64,000 nt of DNA from Geoalkalibacter sp. (GCF_030605225.1 NZ_JAUWAV010000022.1:1-64000); one strand, 5' to 3'; shown: positions 34,344 through 44,582, numbered from the stretch's first letter. Notes: generated from the sequence alone by a model not told the origin. Program-made: numbers and translations.

Positions 34344-35679
34344 TGTCCTCAAGACAATCCCAGGCAATGTCCAGAACCCGCGCCAGAACATCCTGCGGGA
34401 TGTTGAGGGGCGGCATGAAATAGATGACGTTGCCCAGCGGCCGCAGCAGTGCGCCGCGCTTGAGCGCCTCCTGGTAGAAACGGTAGCCGCGTCGCTGCTG
34501 CCAGGGATAGCCGCGCTTCTCCTCTTTACTCTCCACCATCTCGATGGCCGCCACCAGCCCGCAGCGCCGCATTTCTCCCACATGGGGATGAGCTTCAAAG
34601 CGCGCGCGCGCCGCTTCCAGCATGTCCATGCGCGGTTCCAGCCCCCCGAGAATATCCTCTTCATCAAAGATGTTCATGACTTCGACAGCCAAGGCGCAGG
34701 CCAGGGGATTGCCCGTGTAGGAATGGGAGTGAAGAAAGGCCTTGAGTGTCGTGTAGTCGTCGTAGAAGCCGTGGTAAATCTCATCCGTCGTCAGGGCGAC
34801 GGACAGAGGCAGGTAGCCGCCGGTGATGCCCTTGGAGAGACAAAGGATATCCGGGGCGGTGCCGGCATGTTCATTGGCGAAGAAACGGCCGGTGCGGCCG
34901 AAGCCGACGGCGATTTCATCGGCGATGTAGTGAACCTGATAATGGTCGCACAGGGCGCGTAATTTTTTGAGGTAAATGGGCGGATGGATGCGCATGCCCG
35001 CCGCCGCCTGAATCAGTGGTTCAATAATGACGGCGGCGATCTCCCGATGATGGGCGGCGAGGGTGCGCTCCATGTGCTCGAAGCATGGGGCGTCGCACTG
35101 GTCGCGGTGCAAACCGTAGGGGCAGCGGTAGCAGTCCGGACCTTGCACGGAAAATCCCTGCATGAGAATCGGCTGGTAGGTCTTGCGGTAAAGTTCGCAG
35201 CCGCTGACCGCCAGGGCGCCGAGGGTTTCGCCGTGGTAGGCCTCGGTGAGGGAAACAAAGCGGGTTTTTCCGGGCTTGCCGCTTTGCTGCCAGTATTGAA
35301 AACTCATCTTCAGCGCCACCTCGACGGCCGCCGAGCCGTTGTCGGCGAAAAAGACCCGGTTGAGTTTGCCCGGCGCTCTTTCACAGAGACGGTGCGCCAG
35401 TTTCACCGCCGGTTCATGGGTGAATCCTGCGAATATATGGTGCGCGATGCGCTGGGATTGTTCGAGCAAGGCACGATTGAGGCGTGGATGGTTGTGGCCG
35501 AACAGATTCACCCACCAGGAGGATACGGCGTCGATGATGCGCTCCCCCCGCGCCGTGACCAGATAGCTGCCCTCGCCGCGCTCAATGGCGATGGGCGGAA
35601 GCCTTTCATGGTCTTTTTCCTGGGTACAGGGGTGCCAGACATGCTCGCGATCGAGGCGGATAATCTCTTCGTAATTCAT
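34327..35679 (-). CDS. bioA: Adenosylmethionine-8-amino-7-oxononanoate aminotransferase
   Basis: The 450-residue PLP-dependent class-III aminotransferase starts at MNYEEIIRLDREHVWHPCTQ, the usual BioA opening. It has FADNGSAAVEVALKM, the cofactor Asp in YIADEIAVGFGRTG and the PLP-binding Lys in LCLSKGITGGYLPLS. It converts 7-keto-8-aminopelargonate to 7,8-diaminopelargonate with S-adenosylmethionine as amino donor. It is the last gene of bioB-bioD-bioA and lies 67 bases after bioD. The longer upstream frame is rejected because it overlaps bioD and starts without a ribosome-binding site. Confidence 0.96.
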   Translation of the reverse strand: MNYEEIIRLDREHVWHPCTQEKDHERLPPIAIERGEGSYLVTARGERIIDAVSSWWVNLFGHNHPRLNRALLEQSQRIAHHIFAGFTHEPAVKLAHRLCERAPGKLNRVFFADNGSAAVEVALKMSFQYWQQSGKPGKTRFVSLTEAYHGETLGALAVSGCELYRKTYQPILMQGFSVQGPDCYRCPYGLHRDQCDAPCFEHMERTLAAHHREIAAVIIEPLIQAAAGMRIHPPIYLKKLRALCDHYQVHYIADEIAVGFGRTGRFFANEHAGTAPDILCLSKGITGGYLPLSVALTTDEIYHGFYDDYTTLKAFLHSHSYTGNPLACALAVEVMNIFDEEDILGGLEPRMDMLEAARARFEAHPHVGEMRRCGLVAAIEMVESKEEKRGYPWQQRRGYRFYQEALKRGALLRPLGNVIYFMPPLNIPQDVLARVLDIAWDCLEDITRES

Positions 35680-35746
35680 GGCTTGGGTATGTTTTCGTGA
35701 GATTGTTTTGAAGATTATCGGGGCATGCCGCAGGGCGAAGTAGCCC

Positions 35747-37454
<1,708 letters not shown>

Positions 37455-37522
37455 GCGAATCACTCCCGGGTCCAGCGGTCTGAAATCAAGGTAACCGCTT
37501 GATTACACGAAATGCCGCAGAC

Positions 37523-37554
37523 CTGTCAACCCTGGATTTGTCACGGGTTGACAA
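37523..37554. promoter_or_regulatory. BirA-type biotin operator upstream of bioB
   Basis: CTGTCAACC (37523-37531) and GGTTGACAA (37546-37554) form a dyad with a 14-base spacer. This matches the form of the proteobacterial BirA site TTGTAAACC-N14/15-GGTTTACAA, with C/G replacing A/T at one position in each arm. Each arm also holds a TTGACA-like -35 box, one in each direction, so binding would repress bioB on the minus strand and could affect the promoter of the XRE-cupin gene on the plus strand. Confidence 0.75.
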
Positions 37555-37577
37555 TTAATAAAATACAATCTTATACT
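37548..37577 (+). promoter_or_regulatory. Predicted sigma-70 promoter of the first XRE-cupin gene
   Basis: TTGACA (37548-37553) and TATACT (37572-37577) with an 18-base spacer. The -35 box is part of the right arm of the BirA-like operator. The predicted leader is about 85 bases to ATG 37669. Confidence 0.6.
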
Positions 37578-37668
37578 ATTTGTGGTTGCGCTTTCTCATA
37601 TCGTATTGACAGGCAAAAGGCAGAATGATAGAACATCATTTTATTTAGCCTGAGGAGTTCTTTTAATT

Positions 37669-38235
37669 ATGGTGAAACAGCTGATCGGCAAAAAGCTCAA
37701 GGCCACGCGCCTGCGCAATGACATGACCATTCAGGAACTGGCAAAAAAATCGCGGGTTTCGTCCAACATGATTTCCCGTATCGAACGCGGCCTGACCATC
37801 CCTTCCGTGGAAATCCTCATGAAGCTGGCCGAGGCTTTCGGCATGAGCATCAGCTTTTTCGTGGAAGAAGCCGAACGCGGCACCCTGATCGTTCCCACCA
37901 TCCAGCGCAAAGGCGAACCGATCTTTTTTTTCGAGGACAAGCATCAGATCACCAGCCTCACCCATGGCATCCGTGACCCTGGTTTCAGCGTGTTTTGCGA
38001 CACCCTGGAAGAGGGTTGCAGCAGCGGGCAGGGCGGCATGGTGCATACCGGGGAAGAGTTCGCCTATGTTCTCAAGGGCAAGATGCAGTTTGTCATTGAC
38101 GGGCAGAATTACGTGCTGGAAGAGGGAGACTCCATCGTTTTCAAGGCGTCCCTGCCGCACCGCTGGGACAATCTGCATGCCGGACAGACGGAAATCCTCT
38201 GGGTGGTGTCTCCCGCGCCCAACGTCTCCCAGTAA
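37669..38235 (+). CDS. XRE-family regulator with C-terminal cupin domain (copy 1)
   Basis: The 188-residue protein has an N-terminal helix-turn-helix (about 5-62; LKATRLRNDMTIQELAKKS, then SSNMISRIERGLTIPSVEIL) and a C-terminal cupin_2 barrel (about 115-180) with HTGEEFAYVLKG and a PHRWDN final strand. The cupin should bind a small metabolite that alters DNA binding. GAGGAG precedes the start. It is followed by a closely similar paralog 71 bases downstream. Targets are unknown. Confidence 0.92.
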   Translation: MVKQLIGKKLKATRLRNDMTIQELAKKSRVSSNMISRIERGLTIPSVEILMKLAEAFGMSISFFVEEAERGTLIVPTIQRKGEPIFFFEDKHQITSLTHGIRDPGFSVFCDTLEEGCSSGQGGMVHTGEEFAYVLKGKMQFVIDGQNYVLEEGDSIVFKASLPHRWDNLHAGQTEILWVVSPAPNVSQ

Positions 38236-38306
38236 CCTCGTGATCCGAGTTTTTATTCTCTGATATTTTTTGGCGACCGCATTTCCATCCCGGAGCACTG
38301 ATTCCC

Positions 38307-38873
38307 ATGCGCATTAAAAAAATCGTCGGCAAGAAACTCAAGGCCATTCGCCTCAAAAACGATATGACCATTCAGGAACTGGCGGAAAAATCGGGTGTTT
38401 CCTCCAACATGATCAGCCGCGTGGAACGCGGTCTGACCATTCCGTCGGTGGAGATCCTGATGAAGCTCGCCGGAGTGTTCGACAAGAGCATCAACTATTT
38501 CGTCGAAGAGGTCAGCACCACCCACGAAGTGGTGTTTACCCGACCGGGGCAGCGCGATACCACGGTTTACGACGATGAACACAACATGCACACCGAATCC
38601 TTCACCTCGGGCCTGCGTGATCCCCAATTCATGTCGTTTTTTTGTACCGTGCCGCCGGGGGGCACCAGCGGTCGCCAGCATATGTATCACCCCGGCGATG
38701 AACTCATCTTCATGATCGAAGGTCGCCTCAAGGTCACCATCGCCGGGGAGGAATATGTGCTGACCCCCGGCGACAGTCTCTCTTTCAAGTCGCATCTGCC
38801 TCATCGCTGGGATAATATCAGCGATCAGGATGCCAAGGTGCTCTGGACGCTTTCTCCCTTTACGATTATCTGA
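38307..38873 (+). CDS. XRE-family regulator with C-terminal cupin domain (copy 2)
   Basis: Same length and architecture as the gene at 37669: HTH (about 5-62) and cupin (about 115-180; HPGDELIFMIEG and SHLPHRWDN). The DNA-binding helices are nearly identical to copy 1, including VSSNMISR and ERGLTIPSVEILMKLA. The linker and cupin differ, for example at the pocket-lining region after residue 70. This suggests a tandem duplication in which the two proteins see the same or overlapping DNA sites but respond to different ligands. The ribosome-binding site GGAG is 11 bases from the ATG. Confidence 0.92.
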   Translation: MRIKKIVGKKLKAIRLKNDMTIQELAEKSGVSSNMISRVERGLTIPSVEILMKLAGVFDKSINYFVEEVSTTHEVVFTRPGQRDTTVYDDEHNMHTESFTSGLRDPQFMSFFCTVPPGGTSGRQHMYHPGDELIFMIEGRLKVTIAGEEYVLTPGDSLSFKSHLPHRWDNISDQDAKVLWTLSPFTII

Positions 38874-38941
38874 TTTCTTGCTTCCCACTCTTCCGGCGCC
38901 CGACTTAAGCGCGGCCGCCTTTGACCTTTTAGGGACTCAAT

Positions 38942-40195
38942 ATGGTTTTTTCTCGCTTATTCGGTCGCAAAAGTTCTCTCGACCAGGTGCGCGCCGCCGT
39001 GCGCGACAACCGCTGGGCAGATGCCCTGCGCATCGGCGAAACCATCGATCCGCAAGGCCTTGCCGCGGCTGAACAGGCGGAACTCGAGCGGCTCGTCACC
39101 GAGTCGGGCGATTGTCTGGCGCGGCTCAACCTGGAAGAAGGCGAGGCATTTCGCCGCGCCGGCGATGAGGCCAAGGGACGTGAACATCTCGAACTGGCGC
39201 TGATGCAGGCGCGCGACGGCCAATTGCGCCAACGCATCGAGGAAACGCTCGGAAAAGAGTCTGCCGCGGTGCTCCCCGCGGCCCCTGCTTTCGCATCGGC
39301 TCACTGCGGCAGCGGAGGCTGCGGCGGCGGCGCGGGACTTGCCCCGGCCGCCGTCGATCTGGAAGACCTCGACGAGGAGACCCGCTTTGAGCTGACCCTG
39401 AGTTCTTACCCTGCGGAATTGGCGCAGCGTTATCAGGCGATCGACCCTGAGTTTCGCAAGGCGTTTCTCGCCGCACACGAAGGGCATGATGCCGAGGCGG
39501 TCGAACTTTACGCGCTGGTTGCCGAGGAGGCGCGTGACGATCTGTTCTTTTTCGAACGGGGCAGTCTTTTGGCCCGCTGCGGTGATTTTTCCGGGGCGCG
39601 CCGGGATTTGAACCTTGCCCTGCAGATGAATTCCGCCCATGAACAGGCGCTGGAGGCGCTCATCACCCAGGAGTTGTCCCAAGGTGGTTTCGATGAAGCG
39701 AAGAAGCAGGCGCTGCGTGGCCTTGAAACCGGAACCGCCCGTGCTTTTTGTCTGGGTCGGCTGGCGTTCATTCATGCGCGTGAAGGCGACGCCGAGCAGG
39801 CCCTGGGGTTTGCCCGCCAGGCTTTGCAAGCCGGGCGACCCGAACTGGATGTGCTGCTGCTGGCGGCCTCGCTGCACGAACGGCGTGGAGAACTCGGTGA
39901 GGCCGAAGCCCTGCTGAGCGCGACGGGCGGTGGTGGGTGCAAGGGCGGCTCCTCGGCTTATCTGGGAGAATTTTGGCTGCGTCACGGACGCCATCTCGAC
40001 AAGGCCCTGGACGCTTTTAATCAAGCCGCGCGCCAGGAACCCGACAATCCGCGCTGGGCCCTGCGCATCGGGGAAACCTATCTGGCGCGGGGCTGGAAAA
40101 AGGAAGGCCAGGCCCTCATCGAACAGGCCCTGGCGCATCCCGATTTGCCGTTGGAACTCAAAGAATCAGGCCGAAAGCTGATCTCTCTTACCTAG
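38942..40195 (+). CDS. TPR-repeat protein with a Cys/Gly-rich motif
   Basis: The 417-residue protein has no signal peptide. It is mostly helical with several degenerate tetratricopeptide-like repeats (for example DDLFFFERGSLLARCGDFSG and EGDAEQALGFARQALQAGRP). A low-complexity insert near residue 120 contains HCGSGGCGGG, and a second Gly-rich CKGG stretch lies near residue 335, which could bind metal. It is likely a cytoplasmic scaffold or protein-interaction protein. It follows the regulators by 68 bases and an AGGGA site precedes the start, but a functional link is unproven. Confidence 0.7.
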   Translation: MVFSRLFGRKSSLDQVRAAVRDNRWADALRIGETIDPQGLAAAEQAELERLVTESGDCLARLNLEEGEAFRRAGDEAKGREHLELALMQARDGQLRQRIEETLGKESAAVLPAAPAFASAHCGSGGCGGGAGLAPAAVDLEDLDEETRFELTLSSYPAELAQRYQAIDPEFRKAFLAAHEGHDAEAVELYALVAEEARDDLFFFERGSLLARCGDFSGARRDLNLALQMNSAHEQALEALITQELSQGGFDEAKKQALRGLETGTARAFCLGRLAFIHAREGDAEQALGFARQALQAGRPELDVLLLAASLHERRGELGEAEALLSATGGGGCKGGSSAYLGEFWLRHGRHLDKALDAFNQAARQEPDNPRWALRIGETYLARGWKKEGQALIEQALAHPDLPLELKESGRKLISLT

Positions 40196-40219
40196 GGGCC
40201 GCGAAATCTTTGGACGAAG

Positions 40220-40247
40220 TTGACAGGTTTTTTCCAGAGGGTATAGT
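40220..40247 (+). promoter_or_regulatory. Predicted sigma-70 promoter of the HU/IHF-like gene
   Basis: TTGACA (40220-40225) and TATAGT (40242-40247) with a 16-base spacer lie about 75 bases before the ATG. This is one of the better-matched promoters in the window and suits a strongly expressed nucleoid protein. Confidence 0.65.
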
Positions 40248-40323
40248 TTTTCACAAAGGTTTTAAGCGGTTAGGATTGTTTTTGGGTCCGCGCCAAGGCG
40301 ATCTCGATTCCCCGGGAGGCACC

Positions 40324-40605
40324 ATGAACAAGTCTGAACTGGTGGAGAAGCTGGCCAGCAAAAAAAACCTGACGTACAAGAAGTCCGAGGAAATCGTCAA
40401 TCTGATCTTCAATTCGATGACGGACGCCCTCATCAAGAGCGATCGCATCGAAATCCGCGGCTTCGGCAGTTTCGTCGTCAAGGATTACAAGGATTACATG
40501 GGACGCAATCCCAAGACCGGCGAAGTGATTCACGTCAAGCCCAAGAAGCTGCCGTTCTTCAAGGTCGGCAAGGAATTGCGCGAGCGCGTGAACAAAAGTC
40601 ATTAA
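40324..40605 (+). CDS. HU/IHF-family DNA-binding protein
   Basis: The 93-residue protein has the family core: MNKSELVEKLA, then IEIRGFGSFVVKDYKDY and the DNA-binding arm with MGRNPKTGEVIHVKPKKLPFFKVGKELRE. The GRNPKTGE arm matches IHF/HU beta arms. GGGAGG lies before ATG 40324, which is preferred over the longer frame. It should form dimers that bend DNA. Such bending would matter for promoters like the sigma-54 one at 32908, but no direct link is shown. Confidence 0.95.
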   Translation: MNKSELVEKLASKKNLTYKKSEEIVNLIFNSMTDALIKSDRIEIRGFGSFVVKDYKDYMGRNPKTGEVIHVKPKKLPFFKVGKELRERVNKSH

Positions 40606-40700
40606 ACGTTTCACCGCGTCGAAATATTGCCATTTGGCCGAAAAAAGGCGCGTGCGCTCTTGCGTGCGCAAAGTGTGATGACAGATTTTCGGTTCGGGCA

Positions 40701-40738
40701 AGCCCGGAAAAGATCGTCTTTTCCGGGCTTGTTTCGTT
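40701..40738 (+). terminator. Intrinsic-like terminator hairpin after the HU/IHF-like gene
   Basis: A perfect 13-bp stem (AGCCCGGAAAAGA with TCTTTTCCGGGCT) around a 3-base loop is followed by a T-rich stretch (TGTTTCGTT). It lies between the HU-like gene and the gamma-carbonic anhydrase gene. Confidence 0.75.
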
Positions 40739-40821
40739 CCCTGGGTTGCGGAAGTTTTTTTCTCTTTCCGATCAATCTTTGGCATGGTTCATGATTAAAC
40801 ATTTCACTTTAGGAGAATTCC

Positions 40822-41343
40822 ATGTTGATTCCTTTTTTTGACGCCGTGCCCCGCCTCGAAGGGGAGGTCTTTATCGAGGAAAGCGCCCGCGTGATCGGCG
40901 ATGTCCAGATCGGTCATCAGTCAAGTCTCTGGTTCAACGTCGTGGTGCGCGGCGATGTCAACTTCATCCGCATCGGCGAGCGCACCAATATTCAGGACGG
41001 CAGCGTCATCCACGTCACGCGCGGAACTCATCCGACCATTCTCGGCAATGATGTCACCGTCGGCCATAAGGTGGCCCTGCACGGTTGCACCATCGGCGAT
41101 CGCTGCCTGATCGGCATCGGCGCCATCATTCTCGACGGCGCGGTGATCGGGGATGATTGTCTGATCGCCGCGGGCTCCGTGGTTGCACCCGGCACGCACA
41201 TTCCCCCGGGGCATCTGGCGCTGGGCAGTCCGGCTCGCGTCAAGCGAGCCCTTGGCGAGAAGGAAATTGAGCATCTGAAGCTCTCCGCCGACAACTACAT
41301 CGGGTACATGAACCAGTATTTGTCCCTGCGAAAAAACCGCTGA
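40822..41343 (+). CDS. Gamma-carbonic anhydrase family hexapeptide-repeat protein
   Basis: The 173-residue left-handed beta-helix protein has hexapeptide repeats from about residue 12 to 130 (VFIEESARVIGDVQIG, VTVGHKVALHGCTIG, DDCLIAAGSVVAPG) and a C-terminal helix. The three His that bind metal in this family are present at residues 64, 82 and 87. AGGAG lies just upstream. These proteins either hydrate CO2 or act as acyl-group carriers; the ligands fit the carbonic-anhydrase type (YrdA/CaiE-like), but activity is not proven. Confidence 0.9.
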   Translation: MLIPFFDAVPRLEGEVFIEESARVIGDVQIGHQSSLWFNVVVRGDVNFIRIGERTNIQDGSVIHVTRGTHPTILGNDVTVGHKVALHGCTIGDRCLIGIGAIILDGAVIGDDCLIAAGSVVAPGTHIPPGHLALGSPARVKRALGEKEIEHLKLSADNYIGYMNQYLSLRKNR

Positions 41344-41459
41344 ACACCGGCACCAAGCAAACAGATGTTGATTTTGCTCGGTGAGGGAATTAAAATGTGG
41401 TTCATTATTTTTTATCCATGTTGATCTGTCCGCTTCGCGGGCCACGGGAAAGGGTGTAA

Positions 41460-42965
41460 ATGAGAACCGCCGCCGTCATGTTGCTTGTATCCGGCATCCT
41501 GGCCTTGGGGCTGATGTTTCCCGCCCCCTGTCGAGCGGTTCCAACACAATTCGGGGCCAGTGGCCTGTTGACCCAGCCGAGCGCCGAAACCCTGGATGCC
41601 GGCAATCTCAGTTTCGGTTTGTGGCTGGATCATTCCGATGGTGACGGCGGCACGGCGACTATCGTTCCCGCGGCCCTGACCCTGGGCCTGGGATCCTTTC
41701 TTGAAGTCTACGGTTCCTATCCCAACCTGCTGTTCAACGACGATGACCAGCAAAGCGGCAAGGGCGATGTGGCCCTTGGCTTCAAATCGCGTATTCTCGG
41801 CAAGCGTTCTTCTCCCTTCAGGCTGGCTCTCGATATCCAGGGACGCCGCTCGGTGTCGGATCAGCCCGGGCGCGACGGCATCAACAGCTATCTGGGGCGG
41901 GTGATCGCCAGCTATCGACCCGAGCGTTTCGGCGTTCACGCCAATGTCGGCTATCAGATCAACGATGATCCCGCCGGCGCCGCTTTCGACGACCAGATCA
42001 TCGCCGGCGGGGGCATCGAGTTCTATCCGAACCCGCGGGCGCGTCTCATCGCCGAGGTCAGCTACGCCACGGAGAAGCAGGCAGGGCAGGAGGAGGAAGG
42101 CGAGGCGACGGTCGGCGTCCAGTATTTCGCCTCTCCGCATCTGACTCTCAATCTCGGCGTGGGCTTTGGTCTTTATGACGCCAGTCCGGGCTGGCGGGTT
42201 CTGCTCGGCATGTCGACCACCCAGGGCGTCGGCACCTATTTCACCCCCGTGCCTCGCGTGATCCAGCCTCCCGATCCCCTCGAAGTCAAGGAAGAGGAAG
42301 CCGCCGGCCCCATCCCCCTGATTCGTCCGCTCTCGCCCCTGCTTGCCGCCCAGGCCCGGCCGCGCGCCTTGACCGGCGCGGAAAAACTCGAGGTGCCCGT
42401 TGCGCCGCCGGGGCAGGCCGCGGAGGTCGTGCTGAGCCGCGCCGAACGCCTGCCCCTGGAGGATTCACCCGCGGTTCGCACCCGCGCTTTCAGCGCCGTT
42501 GCGCCCATGAGCGACGCGGAACCCGAACCGATGGCGGAGCAAGCCGGCCTCGCCGACGCTGATGACAAGGGCGGCGATGCCTCCATCCAAACCCAGGTGG
42601 TCCGAAAATTTCGCTTGCCCGTGCTGACCTTCGAATTTGACCAATGGAGCCTCACGGAAGAAGGGCGCAAGGCGATCGCCGACATCCTCGAAAGTCTGCG
42701 CGAGGATGGCCGTCGGTTTTTGCTGCGTATCGACGGACATACGGACAATGTGGGTTCTGAACAGTACAACGCGCGCCTTTCACTGCGGCGGGCCATTTCC
42801 GTGGGCGCCCACATCGTCAATCATGAAGGAATCGATCCGGCGAGAATTTTCGTCAAAGGTTTCGGCCAGGAACAGCCCATTGCCGACAACGACTCGGCGG
42901 AAGGGCGCGCCGCCAACCGTCGAGTCGAAATTCTGGTGCTGGTGCCCAAGGAGTCCTCCCGGTGA
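41460..42965 (+). CDS. Outer-membrane protein with C-terminal OmpA peptidoglycan-binding domain
   Basis: The 501-residue protein has a signal peptide ending near CRAV, an N-terminal beta-barrel-like region (about 30-260) with alternating hydrophobic strands, a long Pro/Ala/Glu-rich linker (about 265-370) and an OmpA domain (about 380-500). The latter has FEFDQWSLTEEGRKAI, GHTDNVGSEQYNARLSLRRA and NRRVEILV. It should anchor the outer membrane to peptidoglycan. The stop overlaps the next gene, a second OmpA-like protein, so the two are coupled. Confidence 0.88.
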   Translation: MRTAAVMLLVSGILALGLMFPAPCRAVPTQFGASGLLTQPSAETLDAGNLSFGLWLDHSDGDGGTATIVPAALTLGLGSFLEVYGSYPNLLFNDDDQQSGKGDVALGFKSRILGKRSSPFRLALDIQGRRSVSDQPGRDGINSYLGRVIASYRPERFGVHANVGYQINDDPAGAAFDDQIIAGGGIEFYPNPRARLIAEVSYATEKQAGQEEEGEATVGVQYFASPHLTLNLGVGFGLYDASPGWRVLLGMSTTQGVGTYFTPVPRVIQPPDPLEVKEEEAAGPIPLIRPLSPLLAAQARPRALTGAEKLEVPVAPPGQAAEVVLSRAERLPLEDSPAVRTRAFSAVAPMSDAEPEPMAEQAGLADADDKGGDASIQTQVVRKFRLPVLTFEFDQWSLTEEGRKAIADILESLREDGRRFLLRIDGHTDNVGSEQYNARLSLRRAISVGAHIVNHEGIDPARIFVKGFGQEQPIADNDSAEGRAANRRVEILVLVPKESSR

Positions 42966-43432
42966 AAACACTCCGACTCGGCCTGTGGTGGGCGTTGTTG
43001 ATGGTGTCGGCTCTGGCGTCGACCAGCGCGGCCAATGAACTGGAAAGCTTTTTCGCCAGCCGACAGGTGATGGGAACCGTGTATTTCGCGCGGAACTCGG
43101 TCGCGCTCGACGAGCAGGGCGAGGCACAGGTTCTGGCCCTGGTGCCGCGTCTGCGCAACCTCGATCCCGCGAAAAAACTGGTCCGCATCGAGGGTTTCTC
43201 GACCGCCTCGGAAGCAGGCGAGGATGGCGTGACCCGAGCCATGCTGCGCGCCTATGCGGTGAACGACATGCTGCGCGCGCGCGGAGCCGGGGCCGAGCGG
43301 TTTTCCATCAACGGCCAGGTGGTCGGCGCCAGGGCCGGTCAGGATTCTTCCGCCCATCGCGCGGAAATCGTCGTCTATGATAATCTTCTTGACATTCACC
43401 CGGTCGAGATCGACCCGATCATTCAGCGGTAA
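42962..43432 (+). CDS. Periplasmic OmpA-like protein
   Basis: The 156-residue product starts at GTG 42962, overlapping the previous stop (GTGA). It has a signal peptide ending near SAAN and a shortened OmpA-type domain (VYFARNSVALDEQGEAQVLALV, then IEGFSTASEAGEDGVTRAMLRA). The conserved TD in the OmpA loop is replaced by TAS, so peptidoglycan binding may be altered. Second gene of the OmpA/OmpA-like/cNMP/lipoprotein unit. Confidence 0.75.
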   Translation: MKTLRLGLWWALLMVSALASTSAANELESFFASRQVMGTVYFARNSVALDEQGEAQVLALVPRLRNLDPAKKLVRIEGFSTASEAGEDGVTRAMLRAYAVNDMLRARGAGAERFSINGQVVGARAGQDSSAHRAEIVVYDNLLDIHPVEIDPIIQR

Positions 43433-43437
43433 CCGCG

Positions 43438-43932
43438 ATGGATCTCCGGATATTTGAAGGATTGCGCGATTGTGCCTTGCTCAAGGGCCTCGACGAGGGG
43501 GAGCTGACCTTGCTGGCGGAAACTCTTGTGCCGCGGCAAATGATCGAGGGCACGACGGTTTTTATTGAAAACATGCCCGGGGAATCTCTCTATCTGATTC
43601 AACAGGGGGCCGTGCAGATTTCGCGCATGACGCCCGAGGGCGAGGAACGTACCCTGCTGATACTCGGGCCGGAAAATGTTTTCGGCGAACTGGCCGTCAT
43701 CACCCCGGGCCAGCGGCCCGTGACGGCGCGTATCGTCGAGGCGGCCTCGCTGTTGAACCTGACCCGCAAGGATTTCGATCAGCTCTGCGAGCGTCATCCG
43801 CGTCTGGGTATGAAACTGATGCGCAACATCGTGCGGGTATTCAGCGAACGGGTGCGTGCGGCGGAAGAAGACTTTCATGAAATGCTGCGGATTGTTCTGG
43901 GCAAAGCTCCCCATCATGCCGGAGGTCAATGA
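43438..43932 (+). CDS. Cyclic-nucleotide-binding domain protein without HTH
   Basis: The 164-residue product is one CRP-type cNMP-binding domain: LAETLVPRQMIEGTTVFIENMPGESLYLIQQGAVQI, the phosphate-binding cassette (NVFGELAVI, with RPVTARIVE), then a C-terminal helix. No DNA-binding HTH follows, so it is probably a signalling or allosteric partner rather than a transcription factor. It follows the OmpA-like gene by 5 bases. The RPVTARIVE segment suits cAMP/cGMP or a related ligand. Confidence 0.85.
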   Translation: MDLRIFEGLRDCALLKGLDEGELTLLAETLVPRQMIEGTTVFIENMPGESLYLIQQGAVQISRMTPEGEERTLLILGPENVFGELAVITPGQRPVTARIVEAASLLNLTRKDFDQLCERHPRLGMKLMRNIVRVFSERVRAAEEDFHEMLRIVLGKAPHHAGGQ

Positions 43933-43934
43933 CG

Positions 43935-44582
43935 ATGATGAAGCGACTGGTTGCCGTCTCTTTGTGCGCCCTGCTGCTGCTGTGCGGTTGCGGCGGCGTG
44001 AAAATCGTTCCTCAAGGCGGGGCGGGTTCTCAGGTCAACCTGGCCGAGGGATCCATCACCCAGGTCAAGAACGGTCTGAGCTTGAGTGTTCGCGTCCAGG
44101 ATCTCGAAGTTCGTCCCTATCAGCGAGTCGACAACCTGGTGTCCCTTCACGTCGCCGTCGTCAATGGCGGCGAGCGGGATCAGAGCTTGAGCCTGGGGCG
44201 GTTTTTCCTGGTGGATGAGGCCGGCCGTCAGGCAACGCCAGTGCCCCCCGCCGAGGTGCAGGAGATGATCGCGCGCGATTCCTTCTATCTGATTCCCTAT
44301 CCCTATGTCGGCTATTATTATCTTCAGGATGCGGTCCGGGTGTCGCGAGCGGCTGAGTTCGACAGTTCCCTGCCTTATTTTCCCGCGCGCTTCCCCCAGA
44401 CCCTGCACACCGAGGCGCTGCCCGAAGCCATCCTTCTGCCCGGCAGCCGCGTGTCGGGCCTGCTCTATTTCGTCGCCGATCTTACACGCATGAAGTCCTT
44501 TGAATTACGGTATTTTCTGCCCGAATCGACCCTCGCCGGCGAAGCTGACTTCCGCTTCGCCTTTTCCGTTGAAAAAAACTGA
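43935..44582 (+). CDS. Lipoprotein of unknown function
   Basis: The 215-residue lipoprotein has a lipobox LLLLCGC (Cys near residue 18). The mature part is beta-rich (LSLSVRVQDLEVRPYQRVDN, LHVAVVNGGERDQSLSLGRFFLVDEAG) and ends with LRYFLPESTLAGEADFRFAF. Three in-frame ATGs (43929, 43935, 43938) follow a GGAGG site; 43935 has the best spacing. It completes the unit of two OmpA-like proteins and a cNMP-binding protein. The fold resembles immunoglobulin-like domains of secretion or assembly lipoproteins, but the role is unknown. Confidence 0.75.
   Translation: MMKRLVAVSLCALLLLCGCGGVKIVPQGGAGSQVNLAEGSITQVKNGLSLSVRVQDLEVRPYQRVDNLVSLHVAVVNGGERDQSLSLGRFFLVDEAGRQATPVPPAEVQEMIARDSFYLIPYPYVGYYYLQDAVRVSRAAEFDSSLPYFPARFPQTLHTEALPEAILLPGSRVSGLLYFVADLTRMKSFELRYFLPESTLAGEADFRFAFSVEKN

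Noticed and set aside
41344-41459. Leader before the OmpA gene, checked as a possible riboswitch (for example GEMM type)
   Set aside because: Only a small CCGC-TTCG-CGG hairpin is visible and the conserved bases of known riboswitches are absent.
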